5,881 nt of DNA from Thermoplasmata archaeon (GTDB taxonomy: Archaea; Thermoplasmatota; Thermoplasmata; Lutacidiplasmatales; UBA184). The notes under the pieces were generated by a model. That model saw only the letters and a program-made list of their open reading frames with translations, was not told where the DNA came from and did not search any database. This document shows positions 1 to 5,881 of this stretch, in pieces (within the stretch, counting starts at the first letter, position 1; every line of letters begins with the position of its first letter). The position numbers and the translations under genes are program-made. The DNA is taken from positions 1-5,881 of the forward strand of contig JAJYUO010000080.1 of NCBI GenBank assembly GCA_021792485.1, in the 5' to 3' direction.

Positions 1-81
1 AAGCCCCGCGCGATCGACGACCTGGACCAGCTCGAGATGCTCTACCGAGAGCTCGATCCGCCGGCGGAGGAGAGGCGGTGA
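1..81 (+). CDS. 3' end of an unidentified gene upstream of hdrB (partial)
   Basis: Reading frame 1 is open from the window edge to a TGA at 79-81 and gives the last 26 residues of a protein, ending in an acidic and arginine-rich tail (DPPAEERR). The stop overlaps the GTG start of the hdrB-like gene, so the two are almost certainly co-transcribed and translationally coupled. In known clusters the gene before hdrB is often hdrC, or an iron-sulfur subunit of succinate dehydrogenase/fumarate reductase. The helical, charged tail is compatible with either, but no cysteine motif lies in the visible part. The identity is therefore inferred from context only. Confidence 0.6.
   Translation, partial: KPRAIDDLDQLEMLYRELDPPAEERR
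66..72 (+). promoter_or_regulatory. Shine-Dalgarno site of the hdrB-like gene
   Basis: GGAGGAG lies five bases before the GTG at 78. It supports the GTG as the true start and lies inside the last codons of the upstream gene, as expected for coupled translation. Confidence 0.7.
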
Positions 82-974
82 AGCTCGCCTACTATCCCGG
101 GTGCGTCGCCCAGGAGTCCGGACGCGAACTCGACATGGCGACCCGGTGGGTCTCGAAAGCGCTCGGCATCGAGCTCGTCGAGTTCCCTACGTTCTCGTGT
201 TGCGGATCCGGGTTCGTCGACGAGGCGAACCTCACCCTCAATGTGGCGATCAACGCGCGCAATCTCGGCCTTGCGGAACGAGCGGGCCTGGACATCCTGA
301 CGATCTGTTCGACGTGCCAAGGAATGCTGTCGCTCGCGAACCACCGCCTCGAGGATCCCGCGATCCGGGCGCGCGTCGACCCCGCGCTCGCCAAGATCGG
401 GGTCCCGTACAAGGGGACGGTAAAGGTCAAGCATCTCCTCGAGGTACTGACCCGCGACATCGGTCTGGACGCGGTCCGCGCTCGGGTCCGGCGGCCCCTG
501 GCCGGGATGAAGGTCGGGGCGTTCTACGGCTGCCACCTGCTGCGCCCCAGCGGAGAGTCGTCGATGGAGAGCCCGGAGGAACCGCACTCGTTCGAGGACC
601 TGCTCGACGCTATCGGCGCCGAGCCGGTGATGTACCGCGGCCGGGTCATGTGCTGCGGTTTCCCCATCCTCTTCGTCAAGGGGGAGACGGCGAACCGCAT
701 CTCGGGTCGCCAGATCGCGGATGCCAAGGACCACGGGGCGCACGCGATGGCGACGCCGTGCCCCCTGTGCCACCTCTCGCTCGACGCCTACCAGAACAAG
801 GCCGAGGCCGCGGTCGGGCGCGAGCTGGCCATGCCGGTGTTCCACCTACCGCAGCTTGTCGCGCTCGCATTCGGCGCGGCCCCGGAAGAGATCGGCTTGC
901 CGCGCCACCTCGTCCCGACCGGCTCGGCGCTCGCGCACATCCGACCGAATTCGGCCGCCGCGCCCCCGGCGTAG
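78..974 (+). CDS. hdrB: HdrB-like protein with two CCG domains (heterodisulfide reductase subunit B / SdhE-type)
   Basis: This 298-residue protein carries two copies of the cysteine-rich CCG domain. The first has C9, C41-C42-G and C77-x2-C80; the second has C152, C192-C193-G and C228-x2-C231. Spacings match the family pattern C-x(31-39)-CC-x(35-36)-C-x2-C, and no cysteine is missing. In methanogen HdrB these domains bind two non-cubane [4Fe-4S] clusters that reduce the CoM-S-S-CoB disulfide. Homologues also occur as SdhE-type subunits of archaeal succinate dehydrogenases and in Hdr-like complexes of non-methanogens. No membrane segment or signal peptide is visible, so it is probably a cytoplasmic or peripheral subunit. 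The GTG start has a good ribosome site and overlaps the upstream stop. Family membership is secure; the physiological disulfide or quinone partner cannot be decided here. The last 25 or so residues, rich in alanine and proline, lie outside the domain. Confidence 0.9.
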   Translation: MKLAYYPGCVAQESGRELDMATRWVSKALGIELVEFPTFSCCGSGFVDEANLTLNVAINARNLGLAERAGLDILTICSTCQGMLSLANHRLEDPAIRARVDPALAKIGVPYKGTVKVKHLLEVLTRDIGLDAVRARVRRPLAGMKVGAFYGCHLLRPSGESSMESPEEPHSFEDLLDAIGAEPVMYRGRVMCCGFPILFVKGETANRISGRQIADAKDHGAHAMATPCPLCHLSLDAYQNKAEAAVGRELAMPVFHLPQLVALAFGAAPEEIGLPRHLVPTGSALAHIRPNSAAAPPA

Positions 975-1017
975 TGCGAACCCAGAGAGGAAAACCCCCC
1001 TCGTCGATCGGGTCCGC

Positions 1018-1698
1018 GTGGCCCTTGACGAGCGCCGGTACGCGGCCGAACTGCCGAACCCCAGCGCCTGGAAGCCTCCGGAGCTCAACGACCTCTCCCG
1101 CATCCTCGCGCTGAGCGACGGCGTCTTCGCGTTTGCGATGACGCTGCTCGTCCTGAACCTCACCGGTCTTTCCTTCCTCGACTGCGGGACCGCGACGCTG
1201 CCCTGCTCGGAGTCGGTCCTCGTGAGCGGTCTCTCGAGCAACGTGGACACCTTCATCGGCTACGGCCTCGTCTTCTTCGTCGTCGCGCTGTGGTGGACGA
1301 CCCATCATCGCATCTTCCGCTTCATCGAGCGGTACGACTCCCTCCTCGTCTGGCTCAACATCTTCCTCCTGATCTGCATCGGCGCGACCCCGTTCGCGCT
1401 CGAGGTCTTCAACAAGTTCTCCGGGGTGAGCGTTGGGATCGTCGTTCTCGCCTCCGTGACCGGCGTGACGGGGCTTCTGCTCGCCGGGATCTGGTGGCAC
1501 GCCCTGGGTCCCGCCGGGCTCGTCAACCCCGCATTTCCCGAGCGGGATCGGCGGGCGGCCCGCCTCCGGTCGATCATCCACCCGTTCGTCTTCCTCGCGA
1601 CGATCCCGATCGCCTTCGTGGCCCCGGCGATCGCTCCGTATCTCTGGTTGATCGCGTTCCCCGCGGGGCTGGCGATGCGCCGCTACGGACCGGCGTAA
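1018..1698 (+). CDS. TMEM175/DUF1211-family potassium channel-like membrane protein
   Basis: This 226-residue protein resembles the prokaryotic TMEM175 family, whose members form tetrameric potassium-permeable channels. The first membrane helix starts with the family signature, here R28-ILALSDGVFAFAMTLLVL. Further family features are the WWTTHHRIF stretch (92-100), followed by D107-SLLVWLNIFLL and GATPF (122-126). About six hydrophobic segments are seen, near 30-50, 76-95, 108-128, 138-160, 188-205 and 206-221. The usual FSD triplet is LSD here (L32). A longer hydrophilic loop with two cysteines (C56, C63) lies between the first two helices. GTG 1018 is chosen because it is the only in-frame start between the hdrB stop and the first helix; no good ribosome site stands before it (a purine run at 984-993 is too far). 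The gene lies 43 bases after hdrB and may share its transcript. Its 3' end overlaps the opposing gene by 16 bases. Confidence 0.85.
   Translation: MALDERRYAAELPNPSAWKPPELNDLSRILALSDGVFAFAMTLLVLNLTGLSFLDCGTATLPCSESVLVSGLSSNVDTFIGYGLVFFVVALWWTTHHRIFRFIERYDSLLVWLNIFLLICIGATPFALEVFNKFSGVSVGIVVLASVTGVTGLLLAGIWWHALGPAGLVNPAFPERDRRAARLRSIIHPFVFLATIPIAFVAPAIAPYLWLIAFPAGLAMRRYGPA
1683..1698. other. Convergent overlap of two coding ends, no terminator seen
   Basis: The TAA of the TMEM175-like gene (1696-1698) and the TAG of the small cysteine protein (1683-1685, minus strand) lie inside each other's coding ends. No hairpin with a T-run and no T-rich tract is seen nearby on either strand, so both transcripts probably read into the opposing gene before stopping. 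Confidence 0.7.
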
Positions 1699-2009
1699 CC
1701 CTCCGCACTCCCGGACGGCTGGGCACCGGATGCGTCGTGGGGCGGTCGGGTCACGAGCCGGTGAAGACGATCGCACGTCCGACGGAAGTACGCCGAGCCT
1801 TGGGCTCCGTATTCCGAACTCAGAAGGCCGGCGATCTCTTCGTCCGTTCGACGAAGGTCGACCGACGGGCTGAACATGCAGGCGAAGACGAGGAATCCCT
1901 GGCCGTCGATCTCGAATCGGTCCGTCTCCCTCGCGCCGCAGAACGGACAGGCAAGCACGCCGGGCACGACTCCGACCCCCTGCTTATCCTTGGCGTCGCC
2001 GCCCCGCAT
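1683..2009 (-). CDS. Small four-cysteine protein of unknown function, last gene of the mutS-mutL unit
   Basis: The 108-residue product is not assigned to a named family. It has a CPFC knuckle (C21, C24), a hydrophobic GFLVFAC stretch with C44, and C79-DRLH with H83. The four cysteines and the histidine could form a metal site, probably zinc, but the second pair is not in a compact CxxC, so a classic zinc ribbon is not proven. The region 20-86 looks like a folded domain with conserved-type residues (FSPSVD, a YFRRTCD helix); the last 20 residues are low complexity. ATG 2009 is chosen because GAGGAG lies ten bases upstream. A GTG at 2066 would add 19 residues but enlarge the overlap with the nuclease gene to 83 bases. 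The start lies 26 bases inside the nuclease gene, so co-expression is likely. The stop overlaps the convergent TMEM175-like gene. The reading is supported by domain-like composition rather than homology seen here. Confidence 0.7.
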   Translation of the reverse strand: MRGGDAKDKQGVGVVPGVLACPFCGARETDRFEIDGQGFLVFACMFSPSVDLRRTDEEIAGLLSSEYGAQGSAYFRRTCDRLHRLVTRPPHDASGAQPSGSAEGYAGP

Positions 2010-2547
2010 GCCCTCCGAGCTCCTCGAGCGTCCACTCTCGATAGGCTCGCCCGTGCCCGAGCCCACGGATCGCCCGCCCGAGACCCTCCAGCACCGTTCC
2101 GACGGGGACCTCGCCGCGGTCGATGAGGTCGAGCCAAGCCACCAACCGGGTCCGCTCCTCCCGGGGCTCCGCCGGGGGAGGGAACGGAGAGGGGGGACGG
2201 ATCGTCTCCACGCCTGCGTTGTGGACCCACCAGATCCCGACGCACGACGTCAACCGCCCCGATCGGCGAACGGCCAGCCGCTGGGCGGAGGTCCGGCTAC
2301 CGACGGCCACGCCGACCCAGTTCCCCCAGAAGCGGCGCCGGACCGCCTGTTCGAAGACCCGACGACCCTCGGCGCGCTTGAGCTCGAGCATCCCGATCTC
2401 CGCGCCGCGTCGGACGATGAGGTCGAAGTAATCGCTCCCGTCCGGGTTCGCGTAGACCCGAAACCCCTCCGACTCGAAATGCCGACGCACCGGGCCAACC
2501 ATCTCGTATTCCCGCCGGAACGGCGGATCGGGTCGCCGGCCGGTCAC
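1984..2547 (-). CDS. PD-(D/E)XK-type nuclease-like protein coupled to mutL
   Basis: The 187-residue protein has a restriction-endonuclease-like core. An N-terminal helix (REYEMVGPVRRHFESEGF, about 12-29) is followed by DGSDYFDLIV with D42, then MLELK with E55 and K57, and a helix FEQAVRRRFWGNW with Q67, leading into a strand (VGVAVG). D-x12-E-x-K plus the glutamine helix is the PD-(D/E)XK arrangement, so metal-dependent DNA cleavage is the likely activity. A proline-rich linker (116-128) leads to a charged helical tail (128-180) I do not recognise. The GTG start is chosen because it forms a GTGA overlap with the mutL stop. ATG 2568 (25-base overlap) and ATG 2502 are alternatives; the latter would remove the REYE part of the first helix. 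No strong ribosome site precedes any of them, which fits coupling to mutL translation. A role in mismatch repair is inferred from gene order only; substrate is unknown. Confidence 0.75.
   Translation of the reverse strand: MTGRRPDPPFRREYEMVGPVRRHFESEGFRVYANPDGSDYFDLIVRRGAEIGMLELKRAEGRRVFEQAVRRRFWGNWVGVAVGSRTSAQRLAVRRSGRLTSCVGIWWVHNAGVETIRPPSPFPPPAEPREERTRLVAWLDLIDRGEVPVGTVLEGLGRAIRGLGHGRAYREWTLEELGGHAGRRRQG
2020..2025 (-). promoter_or_regulatory. Shine-Dalgarno site of the small four-cysteine protein
   Basis: GAGGAG on the minus strand lies ten bases before ATG 2009 and decides between this start and the GTG at 2066. A second purine run, GGAGGG (2011-2016), is too close to the start to act well. 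Confidence 0.5.
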
Positions 2548-4346
2548 GGGCCCGCGCGCAGGAACCATCGATCGATGCGCGAGCGGGGAAGGTCGAAGAG
2601 AATCGGACGGCCGTGCGGGCAGGAGTACACGGCGGAGGCTCGCTCGTAGAGGGCGTCCAACACGCGCGCGAGCTCGTCCGGTGGGATCGCGTCCCCGGCT
2701 CGGATCGCCGCGTGGCACGCGATCGTGGCCGCGACCCGCTCCACCATACCGTCCGGCTGGGTCGGACGCGTACCGGTCGACAACTCCTCCAGGAGCTCCC
2801 GCACCGACTCGGCCCGGGCACGGTGGCCGCGGTAGGCAGGGACCGAAAGGACCCGAACTCGATCGCCTCCGAACGGTTCCACGTCGAAGCCGGCGTCGGC
2901 AACGGTCGATCGATGGACCTCCCAGGCGGCGCGCTGGGCGGGGGTCAGCGAGATCGTCAGCGGGTCGACTAGGACTTGGCGTGCGAGGTGACCGTCCGCC
3001 ACCAGGACCTCGAACAGCAGGCGTTCGCTCGCCGCGTGCTGATCGATCAGAACGAAACCTGTCGGCGTCGTTCCGACCCAATAGAGCGCGTCCAGAACAC
3101 CGAGAAGGGAGATCGCAGGGAGCCCCGGGCGAGCTTCGAGCGTCGGCGCGTCCGGCCGTTCGAAGAGGCGGCGTTGCCCCGCCGCCCCCGGGCCGACGGA
3201 CCGGGAGCCGAGTGGAGCGGTTCGCGCCGGCCAGGGCCCGAGCGGAGATTCGGACCGGGTCGAGAACCCCTCCTCCAGCGACTCCTCCGGCGAAAATCGA
3301 CGAACGGTGGCGGCTATCTCGGGAACGCGGGCCAGCCCGGGGCAGTCGAGGAGAGCACGTCGCACCGCGATCCGGACCGCCTCGACGAGCTCCGTCTCGC
3401 GCGCGAACCGTACCTCGCGCTTCGTCGGATGGACGTTTACGTCCACCCGATCGAGGGGGACCGCGAGATGGAGCGCGCCGATCGGGAACCGGGTACGGGG
3501 AATGTACTGAAGATACGCCGCCCGGATTGCCTGCGCGATCGCCCGGGACTCGATCGTCCGACCGTTGACACTGAGATAGAACCGACGTGGACTCCCCGTC
3601 GCCAGGTTCGGCCGACCGAGCACGCCTCGGATCCGCCCCAGGCCCGGGAGCTCCGCTTCCACGACGAACGATTGATCCAGCATCTCGGCCCCGAGCACGT
3701 GGGCCGTCGCCTCGCGCAGGTCCTCGGATGCCGGAAAGCCCGCGATCTCGCGCCCGTCGGCCGTTAGCCGCAGGGCGACCGACGGCCGTGCGACGTAGAG
3801 ATGCTCGACGGCCCGGAGGACCTCGAGCTGTTCGACCGCCGGGGCGTGAAGGAACTTTCGGCGGGCCGGCGTGTTGTAGAAGAGGTCGGCGACCTCCACG
3901 GTCGTGCCGACGCTCCGGCCCTCCTCGAAGCGTAGGGGCTGCTCGCCGCCGGCCGTTGCGATGCCGCTCGCCTCCTCGCGATCGGGAGTCCGGGAGGTCA
4001 GACGGAGCCGCGACACGGTCGCGATCGAGGCCAGGGCTTCCCCGCGGAAGCCGAGCGACGCGATCCGTTCGATCGGATCCGAAGGACCGATCTTGCTCGT
4101 CGCATGCCGCTCCAGGGCGAGCCCGAGCTCCTCGGGCGGGATGCCGCACCCGTCGTCGGCGACCTCGATGCGGCGTAACCCTCCTTCCTCGATGCGGACG
4201 GCGACGTGGCTCGCCCCCGCGTCGAACGCGTTTTCGATCAGCTCCTTGACCACCGAGGCGGGTCGCTCGACGACCTCGCCGGCGGCGATGCGGTGGACGG
4301 TGCCCCGCTCGAGCCGGCGGATCGGCCGGCGCGCCGGGGCGCTCAT
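2544..4346 (-). CDS. mutL: DNA mismatch repair protein MutL, endonuclease type
   Basis: MutL links mismatch recognition by MutS to downstream repair. The 600-residue product has usual family length and all GHKL ATPase motifs: KELIENAFDAGA (34-45, catalytic glutamate E35), DDGCGIP (64-70), HATSKI and LGFRGEAL (81-105), and GTTVEV with FYNTPARRKFL (148-166). NVHPTKREVRF (304-314) closes the N-terminal half. A variable linker spans about 340-410. The C-terminal half has DQHAASERLLFE (435-446), an exact DQHA-x2-E-x4-E endonuclease motif, plus ACHAAIRA (543-550) and CPHGRP (576-581), which complete the metal site. It is therefore predicted to nick DNA, as in Bacillus subtilis and eukaryotic MutL-alpha and unlike E. 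coli MutL. QVLVDPLTI (457-465) sits where the Bacillus protein has its sliding-clamp contact. ATG 4346 forms an ATGA overlap with the mutS stop and gives the family's normal N-terminus; a longer frame upstream lies inside mutS. Confidence 0.97.
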   Translation of the reverse strand: MSAPARRPIRRLERGTVHRIAAGEVVERPASVVKELIENAFDAGASHVAVRIEEGGLRRIEVADDGCGIPPEELGLALERHATSKIGPSDPIERIASLGFRGEALASIATVSRLRLTSRTPDREEASGIATAGGEQPLRFEEGRSVGTTVEVADLFYNTPARRKFLHAPAVEQLEVLRAVEHLYVARPSVALRLTADGREIAGFPASEDLREATAHVLGAEMLDQSFVVEAELPGLGRIRGVLGRPNLATGSPRRFYLSVNGRTIESRAIAQAIRAAYLQYIPRTRFPIGALHLAVPLDRVDVNVHPTKREVRFARETELVEAVRIAVRRALLDCPGLARVPEIAATVRRFSPEESLEEGFSTRSESPLGPWPARTAPLGSRSVGPGAAGQRRLFERPDAPTLEARPGLPAISLLGVLDALYWVGTTPTGFVLIDQHAASERLLFEVLVADGHLARQVLVDPLTISLTPAQRAAWEVHRSTVADAGFDVEPFGGDRVRVLSVPAYRGHRARAESVRELLEELSTGTRPTQPDGMVERVAATIACHAAIRAGDAIPPDELARVLDALYERASAVYSCPHGRPILFDLPRSRIDRWFLRAGP

Positions 4347-5881
4347 CGGTCCCCCGGCTCCGGTGGGAGCTTGGCCCGCCACTCCGCCAAGCGACGGAGG
4401 GCCTCCAACGGCGTGACGTGATCGAGGTCGAGACGCCGGAGCTCGTCCTCGATCGCCGACCGGGACGGGGGAGGCTCGTCGGCGGCAACCAAAACTCCCT
4501 GGGCGTATCGGCGCGACCCGGACGGAGCCTTTCCCTCGAGCGATAGGGCGATACCCTCGGACTCCAGGCGCCGGACGAGACGATCGGCCTCCCGGAGCAC
4601 GTCCGCAGGGAGCCCGGCCAAACGGGCGACGTGAACGCCGTAGCTGCGATCGGTCGCCCCGGGAACGAGGCGGTGCAGGAACGTGATCCCATCGTCCCGC
4701 TCGCGGACCGCGAGATGGGCGAGCCTCGCCGCCCGCAGACCCTCCACGAGCTGGGTCAGCTGGTGGTAGTGTGTCGCGAGAACGGCACGGCACCGCGTCC
4801 GGTCGTGCAGGTGCCGCAGCGTAGCCCAGGCGATGGCAAGCCCGTCGAACGTGCTGGTACCTCGCCCCACCTCGTCCAACAGCACGAGCGAGCGTTCGTC
4901 GGCCTCGCGGAGGATCTCGGCCACCTCGGTCATCTCGACCATGAAGCTCGATTTACCCCTCCCGATCTCGTCGGTGAACCCCATCCGTGTGAACAGGGCA
5001 TCGACGAGACCGATCCGCGCGTACTTGGCCGGCACGAAGGACCCGGCCTGGGCGAGAACGACCAATAGGCCGATCTGCCGCATGTAGGTGGACTTGCCCG
5101 ACATGTTCGGACCGGTGAGCACGAGCAGGCGCGCGGTCTCGGCATCGAGCTCCACGTCGTTGGGGACGAATCGCTCTCCCAACACCCGCTCGAGCACCGG
5201 GTGGCGACCGTCCCGGACCGTCATGGTGCCGGATTCGTCGATCTCGGGCCGGACGCAGCCGCGTCGCTGGGCTACGTAGGCAAACGACTGGAGCGCGTCC
5301 AGCGCACCGATCGCACGGCCGATCCGCTGCAGCGCGGGCACGGCTCGATCGACCTCGGACAACAGGCGTTCCCACTGCTGCGCTTCCGCCTCGTGCAGGC
5401 GCCCGCGCGCGTCGAGGATTCGTCCGGCGATCTCCTCGAGCCGGTCGGTCGTGAATCGTTCGGCCTGAGCGACGGTCTGACGTCGACGGTAGTGGGCCGG
5501 TATGCGACCGAGGTGAGAACGGCCGACCTCGATGTAGTACCCGAAGATCTGGTTGTAGCGGATCCGCAATGTCCGGATGCCGGTCGCACCTTGCTCCGAT
5601 CGCTCGAGTTCCTCGAGGTCGGAGATCGCGCGCGCCTCGTCCTCGCGCGCGCGATCGAGCTCGGCAAAGTAGCCGGGCCGAAAAAGCCGCCCATCCTCGA
5701 CCGAGGCCGGGACCTCGTCGACGAGCGACACGGCGAGAAACCGGGTAAGGTCCGAGGGAGGTTCCGCCTCGCGAACGAGCCGGGACAATAGTTCGGACGA
5801 GGAGACGTTCCCAAGCGCTGCGACGAGGGTCGGGATGGAGGACAGCCCATCCCGCAACGCCCCGATCTCCGAGGGGCGAAC
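4343..5881 (-). CDS. mutS: DNA mismatch repair protein MutS, C-terminal 512 residues (cut by window edge)
   Basis: The gene enters from the right edge and ends at TGA 4343-4345. In fragment numbering, the clamp region holds IRYNQIFGYYIEV (107-119). The ATPase follows with Walker A GPNMSGKST (257-265), the GKSSFMVEM signature (309-317), Walker B LVLLDE followed by GRGTSTFDG (332-347), and the ATHYHQL switch (369-375). The end, LDHVTPLEALRRLAEW, is the usual MutS C-terminus. The whole is MutS1-like rather than MutS2: it has a clamp domain, no Smr domain, and mutL next to it. The mismatch-reading domain with its Phe-x-Glu motif, if present, lies outside the window. A TTG at 5857 is not the start, because the frame continues to the edge and the protein would lack its first half. 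The stop overlaps the mutL start (ATGA), which implies coupled translation. The promoter of the unit is outside the window. Confidence 0.97.
   Translation of the reverse strand, partial: VRPSEIGALRDGLSSIPTLVAALGNVSSSELLSRLVREAEPPSDLTRFLAVSLVDEVPASVEDGRLFRPGYFAELDRAREDEARAISDLEELERSEQGATGIRTLRIRYNQIFGYYIEVGRSHLGRIPAHYRRRQTVAQAERFTTDRLEEIAGRILDARGRLHEAEAQQWERLLSEVDRAVPALQRIGRAIGALDALQSFAYVAQRRGCVRPEIDESGTMTVRDGRHPVLERVLGERFVPNDVELDAETARLLVLTGPNMSGKSTYMRQIGLLVVLAQAGSFVPAKYARIGLVDALFTRMGFTDEIGRGKSSFMVEMTEVAEILREADERSLVLLDEVGRGTSTFDGLAIAWATLRHLHDRTRCRAVLATHYHQLTQLVEGLRAARLAHLAVRERDDGITFLHRLVPGATDRSYGVHVARLAGLPADVLREADRLVRRLESEGIALSLEGKAPSGSRRYAQGVLVAADEPPPSRSAIEDELRRLDLDHVTPLEALRRLAEWRAKLPPEPGDR

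Noticed and set aside
721..1017. An N-terminal extension of the TMEM175-like protein from an in-frame ATG at 721.
   Set aside because: It would overlap hdrB, including its second CxxC, in another frame, and the added residues are Arg/Pro/Thr-rich with no membrane segment.
975..1017. Possible promoter in the 43-base gap before the TMEM175-like gene.
   Set aside because: No TATA-like, -35/-10 or operator-like element is evident. The gap has only a purine run and a C-tract (995-1000).
676..1776. A 366-codon minus-strand frame opposite hdrB and the TMEM175-like gene.
   Set aside because: It is antisense to two well-supported genes and encodes highly charged, Glu/Arg/Asp-rich sequence without a recognisable domain.
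2681..3568. Long plus-strand open frame (295 codons) opposite mutL, with similar ones at 2976-3767 and 3587-4249.
   Set aside because: The products are arginine- and proline-rich with no domain, and they lie antisense to clear MutL motifs. Such frames arise from high GC.
1691..4184. A 14-base direct repeat, CGGCGTAACCCTCC, at 1691-1704 and 4171-4184.
   Set aside because: Only two copies exist, in unrelated contexts (the convergent gene ends and inside mutL). A match of this length is plausible by chance in a GC-rich window.
1984..4692. A 902-residue minus-strand frame that would fuse a long N-terminal part to the nuclease.
   Set aside because: The part upstream of about 2568 is low-complexity Arg/Pro/Gly sequence that overlaps mutL and mutS in another frame. 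Only the last 187 residues look like a protein.
4347..4793. A 149-residue N-terminal extension of MutL from an upstream start at 4793.
   Set aside because: It overlaps mutS coding sequence and is low complexity. ATG 4346 gives the normal MutL N-terminus and an ATGA overlap.

Overview
The window is a GC-rich, gene-dense stretch with almost no intergenic DNA. Two blocks of genes face each other. The organism cannot be fixed from the sequence alone. An HdrB-type protein beside bacterial-style mutS/mutL and very high GC would suit a GC-rich archaeon, such as an uncultured Thermoplasmatota lineage, but a bacterium with an Hdr-like or Sdh-like module is not excluded.

Left block, plus strand (1-1698). 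The end of an unidentified gene (1-81) overlaps an hdrB-like gene (78-974) in a GTGA junction. The hdrB product has two complete cysteine-rich CCG domains and should bind unusual [4Fe-4S] clusters in a heterodisulfide-reductase-like or succinate-dehydrogenase-like complex. After a 43-base gap comes a TMEM175/DUF1211-type potassium-channel-like membrane protein (1018-1698).

Right block, minus strand, read from the right edge towards the middle (5881 to 1683). It holds the C-terminal 512 residues of MutS, a complete 600-residue MutL with both the GHKL ATPase and the metal-dependent endonuclease motifs, a 187-residue protein with a PD-(D/E)XK nuclease core, and a small four-cysteine protein. The junctions are an ATGA overlap (mutS/mutL), a GTGA overlap (mutL/nuclease) and a 26-base overlap (nuclease/small protein). 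This looks like one translationally coupled transcription unit.

The two blocks converge with a 16-base overlap of coding ends (1683-1698) and no visible terminator.

MutS recognises mismatches and MutL is recruited and nicks DNA. The linked nuclease is the most interesting element: an uncharacterised candidate accessory enzyme for mismatch repair, possibly working with the small cysteine protein. That role is inferred from gene order only. No RNA gene, mobile element, CRISPR array or significant repeat was seen.
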